Shown: positions 45,207 through 54,863, counted from the first letter of the stretch. The stretch: 64,000 nucleotides of DNA from Basidiobolus meristosporus CBS 931.73 (GCA_002104905.1 MCFE01000043.1:1-64000); one strand, 5' to 3'. Made by a program: numbers and translations. The notes: generated by a model not told the origin, from the sequence alone.

Positions 45207-45886
45207 TCAATTGGCCTCAAATGTACGAGCCTGCAAATTTGGTCAGTTCGTGTACTGGTTCTGGTTCTTAGGGTGGAAAATGGAACTTACGCTTCTGGAT
45301 AGATCTTCCTTGTTGTTGGGATCGCTACCCATCTCGACTCTCAAACCGTCATAAGGGTAGTCACGTGGGACCTTGGCATGGTTGTTATTATCGACCCCTT
45401 CCCTTAGCATTGAGAAATCCTACTTACCGCAAGCTCGCGATCGGGCAAGGCATATTTGGCCAAGGCAATGGCTCCACCAACGATGATGGAACCAACAACA
45501 ATCAATTCACCAAGAGCTCTCCAGGGGTTGATGGGGTTAGGATCGGTAATCCACACACCGAGAACTTCATCTTGCTCAGGGACCTAGGAGGATTCAATGT
45601 TTAGGCTGCGGCGTTTCAACCAGCACAAAAAGAGGCTTACAGCTTCACCGAAGTTTCTTCTTTCGGTCTGGTCCCAGTAATCACGGGGGTATCTCAATTG
45701 CTTGTTCTCCCAAGGCAAGTTAGGGTAGTCGCCAATCTGTGGGTCGGGGTCAACATATTGAGGCTTAGAGAAGGAATGGGCAAGTCTGGCTTCACAGGGG
45801 TTAACGGTGAGAGCTTGAGCCCTTTGAGCGTTCTTCAAGACTGAAGAGGCGGGGCGAATACAACGTTGTAGTTGACGGAAAGACAT
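45207..45886 (-). CDS. mitochondrial complex I accessory subunit (NDUFB8/ASHI-like)
   Basis: Four exons on the minus strand (45886-45641, 45583-45428, 45371-45291, 45230-45207) give 168 residues. The N-terminus (SFRQLQRCIRPASSVLKNAQ) is a mitochondrial presequence. Conserved blocks are YVDPDPQIGDYPNLPWENKQ, RYPRDYWDQTERRNFGE, one membrane helix (LIVVGSIIVGGAIALAKY) and VPRDYPYDGLRVEMG, all typical of the NDUFB8 family in the membrane arm of NADH:ubiquinone oxidoreductase. The second intron ends in AAG. The last coding exon is only 24 nt. Confidence 0.88.
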
Positions 45887-46332
45887 TTCGAAAATATCGT
45901 AAAGGGTTCAACCAGAAGCCTAAACTGAACAAATACTAGCCAACTAACAGTATTCTCATTTCCCATTTCCCATCGCCCATCTCTACCCCGCCCCAATTGC
46001 TCGAGATTCTTCGCCCCTGTTAGCTCGCCATCGCAACCCCAAATGCACACCCCCAACCAAAAAAAGGCCTAAATTTCTTCATGAAAATCAATGGGGCACC
46101 AATATATGAAGTTGTTTAGAATCGTGGGTAGAATAGGCGATTTAGAAGGTTGATTAGAAGCATGCTTAAAAAGCAAGATATGCATGTTGATTATATTGGG
46201 CTGAATCAACCGTTGGTCATTTTGATGTCATGGTCCGGCTCGATATTATGGATTAGCCGTAAGAGATGGTCGGCATCGTGCAGCCAGTATAAAATACGCC
46301 GGCTCCTGAGTTGTCATGTTTGAGCCAAGGCA
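45887..46332. promoter_or_regulatory. intergenic, promoter of PPxY gene 1
   Basis: A TATAAAA at 46288-46294 lies 45 bp upstream of ATG 46333. Nothing else recognised. Confidence 0.45.
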
Positions 46333-46815
46333 ATGGCAGTTTTTTCCAACATGGCTTTCATCATAGTACTTGTACTTCTCTTACTCCTCATCGTCTGCAT
46401 CATCATTTGCTCCTCTCGCTATTACAAGAGGAACTTTCAGGTCAACCCTGGATCGGATACGGTTCCTGTGATGGTTTGGCGCCCTAATCAAAGTGTTAAT
46501 GAACTGCATGAAACACCACCGCAATATTCTGCACAGCCCAATGCTCACCAAATCTGCCCCTCAACAACTGTCTTGCGGAATGATGTCAATGTTATCGAGA
46601 TGAACACTAGCAACATCCCATTGACCCCGCCGCCATTGTATGAGTCGCGAGCGCCATCCTACAGGTCGCAGATGCCACTGCCAGAGAGGCCGGCGATCCT
46701 TCGTGCAGAGACATCGCTTGAGGTGGGGCGTCCACCGCCGGAGAGTCTTCGATCGCGGTTACCTCGCTCCCAAACCTCAACCCGAATTCAGGTTTACACT
46801 GAGTCACTGTATTAA
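46333..46815 (+). CDS. small membrane PPxY protein 1 (Rcr1-like adaptor candidate)
   Basis: 160 residues. One very hydrophobic N-terminal segment (residues 7-26) is followed by a basic stop-transfer patch (RYYKR). The cytosolic tail has two PPxY motifs, TPPQY (62-65) and PPLY (100-103), and is Pro/Arg-rich. Small single-pass proteins with PY motifs, such as yeast Rcr1/Rcr2, recruit WW domains of Nedd4/Rsp5 ubiquitin ligases to membrane cargo; that role is inferred from layout only. First of four tandem genes, each with its own TATA box. The 3' flank has a duplicated 'atatgcttgtatagaattg' with AATAAA signals (46815-46880). Confidence 0.8.
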   Translation: MAVFSNMAFIIVLVLLLLLIVCIIICSSRYYKRNFQVNPGSDTVPVMVWRPNQSVNELHETPPQYSAQPNAHQICPSTTVLRNDVNVIEMNTSNIPLTPPPLYESRAPSYRSQMPLPERPAILRAETSLEVGRPPPESLRSRLPRSQTSTRIQVYTESLY

Positions 46816-47194
46816 TATGCTTGTATAGAATTGCAAATAAACGCAATATCAAATATGCTTGTATAGAATTGTCAATAAACACTATTGCCACAGAATGGCT
46901 TTATTAAATTCCATTGCCGATCCTAAGGGTAGAAGGTACTTGAATGGACGATGCATATACCGCTTATGGAACCATTAGTGTCATTCATTTCTATAATTAC
47001 AATAGGCGGATTCACCTCTCTTATTCTCCTTCTAGATCCGGAGGAATCCCATCAGAAATTAGCCAATATTCCGGACGAGCCAGGGTGGTTTTGTATAAAA
47101 GCAGTGTTCGGCTTTTGCCCAACGTAATCTTACATTTGGTACTAATTTGTCCTGAACACATCCTGAACACATCCTGAACGCCATACCACATACA
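46816..47194. promoter_or_regulatory. intergenic, promoter of PPxY gene 2
   Basis: TATAAAA at 47094-47100, 95 bp before ATG 47195. An 11-bp duplication 'cctgaacacat' lies just before the start codon (about 47151-47175). Confidence 0.5.
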
Positions 47195-47557
47195 ATGGGT
47201 TCCACCTCAGGGATCAAGCCCGAATACATCATTGGATTCGTCATTGCAATCATTGTGTTGCTAATAGTGTTTCTGGGAGTAATGATCTCTTACTCTAATC
47301 ACTATCGCAAGAGATCTCGACGAAGAGAGGAGATGGAGGAGACATCTTGTCTGGAAGAAGGTGTCCATAGAGCACCCGAGGAAAATCCTGAAGGGATTAC
47401 TGAGGCTCTTCCCTCCTACACTCAGAGACCTGCGTTAAATATGCAACAGTTGTCCACGAGTGAGCCACCTCCCGCTTATCAGCCCACCCAACTAAACTAC
47501 ACAACAGAGGCTTCCATCGAACCGCCGCCTCCGGTGTATCATTCCACCCGCCATTAA
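47195..47557 (+). CDS. small membrane PPxY protein 2
   Basis: 120 residues. A membrane segment (about 11-33) is followed by a strongly basic patch (RKRSRRR). The acidic, Pro-rich tail has LPSY (72-75), PPAY (92-95) and PPVY (112-115). It ends PPPVYHSTRH; the PP(V/A)YHS string recurs in genes 3 and 4, supporting common descent. No known domain beyond the PY motifs. Confidence 0.82.
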   Translation: MGSTSGIKPEYIIGFVIAIIVLLIVFLGVMISYSNHYRKRSRRREEMEETSCLEEGVHRAPEENPEGITEALPSYTQRPALNMQQLSTSEPPPAYQPTQLNYTTEASIEPPPPVYHSTRH

Positions 47558-47844
47558 TAGTCAATCTAAATAATAATGCAATTGTATAGTAGTAGTAGAC
47601 CTCGGCATAATTTCCCATCAATCCTTTGTAATAAACTCACCATATCAAGCACAATATTACGCAACCTGACCTGTCCCCCTTGTGTGATATGAGAAGAAAA
47701 TGACTACAACATCCCCCTCTCCAGTGTCTGACTCTTGACTGTCGCTCCCCTTGGATGTTTGACTGGCTGTCTGGATGTCCGAACAAGAGACAGAGGCTTA
47801 TAAAGACCATATGACCCCACTGGTCGTTCATATCTACTCTTCAG
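47558..47844. promoter_or_regulatory. intergenic, promoter of PPxY gene 3
   Basis: TATAAAG at 47799-47805, 46 bp before ATG 47845. Confidence 0.5.
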
Positions 47845-48108
47845 ATGGCCTATGATTACGTAGTTGAAGTGACCATCGGCTTCACAGCATTTATGATCCT
47901 CCTGGCCATTGGGATCACTTTCCGGGCCGTAAGCGTCCAGATAAAAACGCTGCAAAATGAGTCTGAGCGTGGCGTGCCACCTGTTTACACTGCATCAACA
48001 TCAGGTCTGCTGCCCGGTTATTACCAAAGCATGGTGCAGGACCCTCCGCCGGTATATCATTCCCGGCCTCCGTCAGTAACCAGCATCTACCAATATTCCT
48101 CGTGTTGA
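47845..48108 (+). CDS. small membrane PPxY protein 3
   Basis: 87 residues. Membrane segment at about residues 6-27, then VQIKTLQNESERG. The tail has PPVY (45-48), LPGY (56-59) and PPVY in DPPPVYHS (68-71). It is the shortest member with a clear membrane helix. Function inferred as for its neighbours. Confidence 0.8.
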   Translation: MAYDYVVEVTIGFTAFMILLAIGITFRAVSVQIKTLQNESERGVPPVYTASTSGLLPGYYQSMVQDPPPVYHSRPPSVTSIYQYSSC

Positions 48109-48412
48109 CTAGGCTTGACTGTGTCTAATGTATATTACATCACCCCCGTTCTCAATCAGATAAATTCCCCATTCACGCATTGGTTAGTTAAGTCGGTTAG
48201 CATCGTGATTTTTGATATTTTAGGAAAGTCTGGTTTGATTTGAGGAGGGAGGATTCAGGCCAAACTATGAGCCGATACACCTCGGCTATCGGCAGGAGTG
48301 TTACTGATAACCGAGCTCCCCCATATGAAATCTATATATAAGCGTCCATCAGGACTCGGACTATTTAGGTTATTTTTTGTCGCTTCTAGGTGTCTTCCCA
48401 CGCTGAGCATCC
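48109..48412. promoter_or_regulatory. intergenic, promoter of PPxY gene 4
   Basis: TATATATAAG at 48333-48342, about 70 bp before ATG 48413. Confidence 0.5.
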
Positions 48413-48685
48413 ATGATTCCGTTCTCCGTAGCATCTTTTGTCAACAATGCCTACTGTCATCATCAAAGGTTTCCTCCGTATCGGTCTCCGTTCGCCTTCA
48501 CCCGTAGATCGCGAGATCCAGTGGTCATTTCCAGTCACGAGGTCAGGGAGGTAGACACCCCGTCTGTCGATGACCCCCCGCTTTACAGCACTGCCATCAG
48601 CTACGAATACGAGTACGATCCGGTTCCGAATTACGAAAATGGAAGCATCTTGCAGGTTGCGCCGCCACCCGCGTATCATTCATAG
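48413..48685 (+). CDS. small PPxY protein 4 (no clear membrane segment)
   Basis: 90 residues. It has FPPY (20-23), DDPPLY (55-58) and a C-terminal PPPAYHS (PPAY 85-88), plus a Tyr/Glu-rich stretch (YEYEYDP). The N-terminus (MIPFSVASFVNNAYC) is not a convincing membrane helix, unlike genes 1-3, so the start may be mis-set, an upstream exon may be missed, or the helix may have been lost. It keeps its own TATA box. Confidence 0.65.
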   Translation: MIPFSVASFVNNAYCHHQRFPPYRSPFAFTRRSRDPVVISSHEVREVDTPSVDDPPLYSTAISYEYEYDPVPNYENGSILQVAPPPAYHS

Positions 48686-48789
48686 TCACCCGTCCATGTG
48701 TATTTCTACTGTATAATATGACTGTCAACTGGTACTTGACGAAATAAAGGGCATGTAATTAATAGATCACGTCGGGGCTTTAATTGTTG

Positions 48790-48960
48790 AATATACAGTT
48801 TTTGAATGGGTCGACTGGAACCATGAAAATAAATGTACAGTTTTTGAACGGGTCGACTGGGAAACCGCTGAAAGTTATGTTGAAAATTTACAGTTTTTGA
48901 AGCGGGTTGACTGGGAAACCGTTGAGATAAAAATATGTACAGTTTTGGCAACGGGTTGTC
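48790..48960. repeat. imperfect tandem repeats around 'tacagtttttga..gggt.gactgg'
   Basis: About four units, near 48797, 48836, 48889 and 48939, each with 'acagttttt', a gap and 'gggt(c/t)gactgg' or a variant. Two units reappear inverted at about 52440-52518, because the outer edge of the inverted duplication runs into this array. Confidence 0.7.
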
Positions 48961-49052
48961 TGTAACCGCAGTGGACGCTTGTCTCAACCTCCTCCTCCCC
49001 CCGCCGCAAGCTCTCCCCCCGTTCCACTTCCCTTCACGCGCCGTTCATTCTT

Positions 49053-50444
49053 CTAAACAAGAGGCCACTTGGCCTTGAGCTTGCGTCCGAGTCCTGCTCT
49101 CTCAGCCACCTCTCTGGCATGCTTGTTCGCCTCGGTGATCACCTCCGCTTCGTCCATGGTCTTGAGCTCTCCTCCTTCAACCACAATCTTGCCATCCACA
49201 ACAACAATGTCCACCTGGCCACCGGTGGCAGTGTAGACCAGGGTGGAGACTGGGTTGAAGTCCGGGGTGGAGTTGAGTCGTTTCAAGTCAACCACAACCA
49301 GGTCCGCCTTCTTGCCGATCTCCAACGAGCCAATCTCGTCCTCGAGTCCGAGCGCCTTGGCTCCGTTGATGGTGGCCATCTCGAGGGCAGTCTCGGCTGG
49401 CACAATCACCGGGTCAAGGGTGCGAGCTTTGTGGAGGATGGCGGCGAGATGCATCTCGCGGATCATGTCGTAGGTGTTGTTGCATGGCGCTCCGTCAGTA
49501 CCCAGGCAGACGTTCACCTGGTTGTCTAGCAACTCGGGGACCTTGCAGATTCCAGAGGCAAGCTTGCAGTTGGAGGTGGGGTTGTGGGAAACGTGGGTGC
49601 CCGACTCACGGAGCTTCTCCATATCCTCATCTTCGAGCCATACCATGTGCACAAGCACTGTTTTCTTGCCAAGCATGCCAACGCTCTCGGCAAAGCCGAC
49701 CGGGCTGAGATCGTACTTTTCCTTACAGTACTTCATGTCAGCACTGACCTCGGCACAGTGCATGGTGATCCCCATGTCCTTCTCCTTGGCAATGGAACAC
49801 ATCTCTCTGTACAGCTCGGGGGTGACTCCACCTGGAGTACGGGCGCCGAACCATACATGGACTCGATCGTCACCTGAGCCATGCCACTTGTCATGCGCCT
49901 TCAGTACTCCGAGCAAGCTGGTCTCACGATCCTCCACAAGCCCCGGATGCATAGCGAAGCTGTCTTTCGTGGCGTAGGTGCCCACATCCATGACAATCCC
50001 ACCCAAGCAGGCACGGATTCCACTCTCAATACAGGCCTCGGCAATCCCATCGAATCCATACCGATGTGCCAGCATGGCCTCGAGGAAAGTGGTTGTCCCG
50101 GACTTGAGCATCTCAGCGATGGTGAGTCGAGCAGCAGCATACCCATCCTCATTGGTGAAGTTCCCTTGGAGCACCCAGACTCTCTCGCACAACCAGCCGA
50201 TCAACTCCAGATCGTCAGCGGCGCCACGAAGCAAGGACTGTGCGAGATGGACATGAGTGTTGACCAAACCGGGGATGATCAGCTTCCCCTCGACATCCAC
50301 GACCTTCTCGTCGGGATAGCGAGCAGTCAGCTCGGCAGCTTTACCGATATCAGCGATGCGGTTGCCCTCAGTGCGAATAGCACCGTTGAGAATGATTTCT
50401 CTACGGGCATTCATGGTGATGATGGTTGCATTGGTGAATAACAT
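49053..50444 (-). CDS. metal-dependent amidohydrolase (AtzA/TrzN/MtaD-like), copy 1
   Basis: 463 residues, intronless. Amidohydrolase-superfamily motifs: GLVNTHVHLAQSL (metal HxH), TMHCAEVSAD (metal His plus catalytic Glu), VHMVWL (His) and LGTDGAPCNNTYD (metal Asp). HNPTSNCKLASGI is typical of the s-triazine hydrolase / methylthioadenosine and S-adenosylhomocysteine deaminase branch. It probably removes an amino or other leaving group from an N-heterocycle; substrate unknown. The bacterial-style family and lack of introns make ancient transfer from bacteria plausible (inference). The encoded protein differs from copy 2 at one residue that I can see (LYREM versus LYKEM). Confidence 0.92.
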   Translation of the reverse strand: MLFTNATIITMNARREIILNGAIRTEGNRIADIGKAAELTARYPDEKVVDVEGKLIIPGLVNTHVHLAQSLLRGAADDLELIGWLCERVWVLQGNFTNEDGYAAARLTIAEMLKSGTTTFLEAMLAHRYGFDGIAEACIESGIRACLGGIVMDVGTYATKDSFAMHPGLVEDRETSLLGVLKAHDKWHGSGDDRVHVWFGARTPGGVTPELYREMCSIAKEKDMGITMHCAEVSADMKYCKEKYDLSPVGFAESVGMLGKKTVLVHMVWLEDEDMEKLRESGTHVSHNPTSNCKLASGICKVPELLDNQVNVCLGTDGAPCNNTYDMIREMHLAAILHKARTLDPVIVPAETALEMATINGAKALGLEDEIGSLEIGKKADLVVVDLKRLNSTPDFNPVSTLVYTATGGQVDIVVVDGKIVVEGGELKTMDEAEVITEANKHAREVAERAGLGRKLKAKWPLV

Positions 50445-50958
50445 GGCGAACAAATTGACTGAGATGTATAGGGGCAGACAGAGGAGTATTTATATCTGAA
50501 TTAGTCCCAACCATGTGAATCATTGTACAATAGAATCTATACCAATCATACGCGTTCTCCACAGGGTAATTATCGAATCTGTTCTTAGCGTTATATTTGC
50601 CTGGGAAATAAATCCAAATGGAGCATTATTGACAGACCATTGGCTAGATGAGAATTGATAATCTTGAGTCAGTCATGTGTGAAAGAATGTTTCCTTACTA
50701 TTCCGCATGCTTTCCCACTGAACTAGCCTCATAGTAATATTGGACCCAACAAACAGGTAAGCGCCACTTCCCGTCGATTTCAAGCCAATTTAGGTCGCGA
50801 GCTTTCCGTGTGGTGAGTAGAATGGTTAGACCCTGTTCTTGATCAGTTGCCACTAAGTGTGGTAATGAAGTTGGCCTTGGGAGCGAACGGTCAGAATATG
50901 CTCCGAATTATAAAAGCAACGGTGGACTTGAGCAGAACTCAAAACCATATTTAGCAAC
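50445..50958. promoter_or_regulatory. divergent promoter region of the two amidohydrolases
   Basis: About 514 bp of non-palindromic sequence between the two ATGs. TATA-like 'tatttatatc' near 50488 faces copy 1, and 'aattataaaagc' at about 50907-50918 faces copy 2, 40-50 bp from its ATG. The two promoters are not copies of each other. Confidence 0.6.
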
Positions 50959-52350
50959 ATGCTTTTCACCAACGCCACCATCATCACCATGAATGCCCGT
51001 AGAGAAATCATTCTCAACGGTGCTATTCGCACTGAGGGCAACCGCATCGCTGATATCGGTAAAGCTGCTGAGCTGACTGCTCGCTATCCCGACGAGAAGG
51101 TCGTGGATGTCGAGGGGAAGCTGATCATCCCCGGTTTGGTCAACACTCATGTCCATCTCGCACAGTCCTTGCTTCGTGGCGCCGCTGACGATCTGGAGTT
51201 GATCGGCTGGTTGTGCGAGAGAGTCTGGGTGCTCCAAGGGAACTTCACCAATGAGGATGGGTATGCTGCTGCTCGACTCACCATCGCTGAGATGCTCAAG
51301 TCCGGGACAACCACTTTCCTCGAGGCCATGCTGGCACACCGGTATGGATTCGATGGGATTGCCGAGGCCTGTATTGAGAGTGGAATCCGTGCCTGCTTGG
51401 GTGGGATTGTCATGGATGTGGGCACCTACGCCACGAAAGACAGCTTCGCTATGCATCCGGGGCTTGTGGAGGATCGTGAGACCAGCTTGCTCGGAGTACT
51501 GAAGGCGCATGACAAGTGGCATGGCTCAGGTGATGATCGAGTCCATGTATGGTTCGGCGCCCGTACTCCAGGTGGGGTCACCCCCGAGCTGTACAAAGAG
51601 ATGTGCTCCATTGCCAAGGAGAAGGACATGGGGATCACCATGCACTGTGCCGAGGTCAGTGCTGACATGAAGTACTGTAAGGAAAAGTATGACCTCAGCC
51701 CAGTCGGCTTTGCCGAGAGCGTTGGCATGCTTGGCAAGAAAACAGTGCTTGTGCACATGGTATGGCTCGAAGATGAGGATATGGAGAAGCTCCGTGAGTC
51801 GGGCACCCACGTTTCCCACAACCCCACCTCCAACTGCAAGCTTGCCTCTGGAATCTGCAAGGTCCCCGAGTTGCTAGACAACCAGGTGAACGTCTGCCTG
51901 GGTACTGATGGAGCGCCATGCAACAACACCTACGACATGATCCGCGAGATGCATCTCGCCGCCATCCTCCACAAAGCTCGCACCCTTGACCCGGTGATTG
52001 TGCCAGCCGAGACTGCCCTCGAGATGGCCACCATCAACGGAGCCAAGGCGCTCGGACTCGAGGACGAGATTGGCTCGTTGGAGATCGGCAAGAAGGCGGA
52101 CCTGGTTGTGGTTGACTTGAAGCGACTCAACTCCACCCCGGACTTCAACCCAGTCTCCACCCTGGTCTACACCGCCACCGGTGGCCAGGTGGACATTGTT
52201 GTTGTGGATGGCAAGATTGTGGTTGAAGGAGGAGAGCTCAAGACCATGGACGAAGCGGAGGTGATCACCGAGGCGAACAAGCATGCCCGAGAGGTGGCTG
52301 AGAGAGCAGGACTCGGACGCAAGCTCAAGGCCAAGTGGCCTCTTGTTTAG
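50959..52350 (+). CDS. metal-dependent amidohydrolase (AtzA/TrzN/MtaD-like), copy 2
   Basis: 463 residues, the mirror copy of the minus-strand gene, with all metal and catalytic motifs kept (NTHVHL, HCAE, VHMVW, TDGAPCNN). Silent differences cluster in the first codons, and one Lys/Arg difference is seen after TPEL. The different upstream region suggests different regulation. The 3' flank is shared with copy 1 to about 52515. Confidence 0.92.
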   Translation: MLFTNATIITMNARREIILNGAIRTEGNRIADIGKAAELTARYPDEKVVDVEGKLIIPGLVNTHVHLAQSLLRGAADDLELIGWLCERVWVLQGNFTNEDGYAAARLTIAEMLKSGTTTFLEAMLAHRYGFDGIAEACIESGIRACLGGIVMDVGTYATKDSFAMHPGLVEDRETSLLGVLKAHDKWHGSGDDRVHVWFGARTPGGVTPELYKEMCSIAKEKDMGITMHCAEVSADMKYCKEKYDLSPVGFAESVGMLGKKTVLVHMVWLEDEDMEKLRESGTHVSHNPTSNCKLASGICKVPELLDNQVNVCLGTDGAPCNNTYDMIREMHLAAILHKARTLDPVIVPAETALEMATINGAKALGLEDEIGSLEIGKKADLVVVDLKRLNSTPDFNPVSTLVYTATGGQVDIVVVDGKIVVEGGELKTMDEAEVITEANKHAREVAERAGLGRKLKAKWPLV

Positions 52351-52515
52351 AAGAATGAACGGCGCGTGAAGGGAAGTGGAACGGGGGGAGAGCTTGCGGC
52401 GGGGGGAGGAGGAGGTTGAGACAAGCGTCCACTGCGGTTACAGACAACCCGTTGCCAAAACTGTACATATTTTTATCTCAACGGTTTCCCAGTCAACCCG
52501 CTCAAAAACTGTACA

Positions 52516-52768
52516 TTCGATTCTAATTCATTTGGTTCTTCTGAACTAATAAATAAACCCATTCAAAACCAGTCATTATGTAGCACTACTTTCTAAAACA
52601 AACGGCAGTATAATCTCCAACGTGTGTTAAAGGATTGAAGTACATACACTCTGACCAATGAATTCATTGACTGTCTGATTTATTAATAAATTGTAAGTGA
52701 AAGGTTTGTCAGGAACGAAGCTTCTGATGGAAAAGGGTGTACGTTTGTAGTGTGGGTTGTGATGACAA
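52516..52768. other. convergent intergenic region
   Basis: AATAAAC near 52549 may be a polyadenylation signal. No gene seen. Confidence 0.4.
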
Positions 52769-54573
52769 TTACTGGGCAGCCATCTCTGCTTGCTCATCTT
52801 CCTGTCGCAAGCGTTGTGTAAGCACAAGATCATGACCAGTGACTCTCTTGTAGACATCTTTGACTTCGTCGCACACCGACTCGAAGTGAGAGGTGGCATC
52901 ATAGGAGCGAGAAATGTAGACTTGATCCTTGGTACCGTCCTCCTTGGGCTCCTCAAGATCCGAGATGGCCACAAACCTAGATGGAATAATGATGAGTTCC
53001 AACCGAAAAGCTCCCGAAAATCCCCGAAAAATCGAATTACTTCTCAGTGACTGGGCCAAGCAAGTCCATGGCGGGCTTAATTTCGGCTTCGGGATTGCCG
53101 GTCTCAACAATAGTGGAGACAATGGCCAGGTAGTAGTTCTGTGCGCAGACATTGTGCGCCGCGGACACACAGGCAATGTAGATATCTAGCAAACACAGAT
53201 AGGTGAGCCCGGTGGGCGGGGTGGCGCGTGGGTGTCACGACTTACCGTTCTTTCTGCCAATCTGGTTCTGAGGGATGACGATTTGGATGGAGTCGGCATT
53301 GTTGGTGTTGGGAATTGGATGTTGAAGAAGGCAGATGGCTCTGATGACTTGGTCCACTTTGCGGACCTTGGAGGGGAAGTAGGATGGGTCACCAATCACC
53401 TGCTTGGCGCGAACGGTCTCCCCGTCAGATTTGACACCTTGGAAGACACCGTTATCGTCATAGATGATCTCGTCGATCTTTTTGTCGAGCATGTAGGTGC
53501 CACCATAGATAGCACTCAATCTATGCGATGTACCGGCTGTGTAAGTGCGCTGGATTGGAAAAGCGTGCAACTGTGTACGAACCTGGCGAATCCTTGAGGA
53601 AGCTCACCCAATCCGTAGAGAGGGTAGATGTAGGGGCTCTTTCCGTATCTGGCCATGGATGAGATGTACAGAACAATACGCTCATAAGCCTCACGGGCTG
53701 GCTTGTGCAAATAGCTAGTTTCCAAAGGGATATATTAGCCGACTTTCCATATACCTGTGGGCTTTCGGGGAGCTACTTACCTATCATCTAGGTACAAAGC
53801 CATGGCATGACCGACAAAGTCCTTGGTTCCTGGTTCGAGTCCGAACTTGGTATACACTTCGTCCATGGTGTTTCTGTCCAGGTCGAGTCCTAGGATAGAC
53901 GGGAGAAGTTCGTTAGGTCACCTCGATCCGGCTTAACCATGCTTGTTTCTTGCCAATACCTTGGTGTGTAGAGGGATCTTCGTCCCTCCAGTTCTGGAGG
54001 AACTCGAAGAACTTCTTAGCGCGACGCTTCTCGAAGAAACCCATCAAGGGGCTGGTAAGGGCTTCAACCTCGTTGGAAGGGACCTTGTTGATCTTGCCAC
54101 TGCGATAGACATAGGAGCCATCAATCTGTCGGAATTCCAGATAACGAGTGACGTCGGTGTGGGTCAAGATCTTGACAAGCTCACCGTTAGCCATCATGAA
54201 CTTGGGAATCAAGTCCACGTTGTAATCACGGTCGCGGCCGATGGAAGCGGGGGGCTCTTGGCCACCACGGAACTTTTTGTAGAGCTAAGGGGATGGCGAG
54301 TGTTCAGAAAGGAGGGACTCAGTGACGAAGATGGCGGGCGTGGTTACCTGGGTAAGATTTAAACTGGCACTCTCACCACCATAATAGTCGTTTCTATCCA
54401 TGTGGAGAACCTTCTTGCCCTCGACGGAAAGCAAGCCGGAGAGGATGCATTCGGTCAAACCGGTACCCAAAACGATGACATCATATTCTTCATCCTATAT
54501 GTTCCCATGCCACGAACTAAGGTTATTACACCGCGGAGGACATGACAACTGGCTTAGGAACGAGATTTACCAT
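52769..54573 (-). CDS. GDI1: Rab GDP-dissociation inhibitor (GDI1-like)
   Basis: A multi-exon minus-strand gene. The first coding exon is only the ATG (54573-54571, followed by GTAAAT). Exon 2 begins [20 protein letters not shown], with [19 protein letters not shown]. Further blocks: [116 protein letters not shown] and [12 protein letters not shown]. It extracts prenylated GDP-bound Rab proteins from membranes for recycling. A typical full-length eukaryotic GDI. Confidence 0.93.
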
Positions 54574-54832
54574 GTTGATACAAAATGCGGCAAAAGAGTC
54601 AGGTGTATCTCAAAGTAATAAAGCAATAACTTCCTTAGGAAAGAGGACCTAGGATCTGGTCTATTATTGTGGACAATAGGGTTACGAAATATCAGGAGAT
54701 TGAGCGCGCCCTACCCAGGCTCATATGAGACACTGAGTCAACGACAGGGGTCAAAACGCATGATATCGTCACCAACCACGCAATTCGCCATGAATTCCCT
54801 CATGAACACAAATATATCAGATGCATACTGCA

Positions 54833-54863
54833 CTAACCCTAACCCTAATCCACGCCCTAATCC
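54833..54863. repeat. short interstitial telomere-like repeat
   Basis: 'ctaaccctaaccctaatcc' plus 'ccctaatcc' is a degenerate (CCCTAA)n run between the GDI and MATE genes, within gene-poor sequence (54574-55135). A GGT trinucleotide run follows at about 55092-55113. Confidence 0.6.

Larger units (their letters stand above)
48899..52515. repeat. large inverted duplication (two arms of about 1.55 kb)
   Basis: The left arm (about 48899-50444) and right arm (about 50959-52515) are reverse complements with very few differences over the coding region and about 165 bp of 3' flank. The spacer of about 515 bp holds two unrelated promoters. Similarity stops essentially at the two start codons. Confidence 0.9.

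Noticed and set aside
49474-49977. Long ORFs antisense to the amidohydrolases
   Set aside because: Shadow frames caused by GC-rich codon use; they occur identically in both copies and have no domains.
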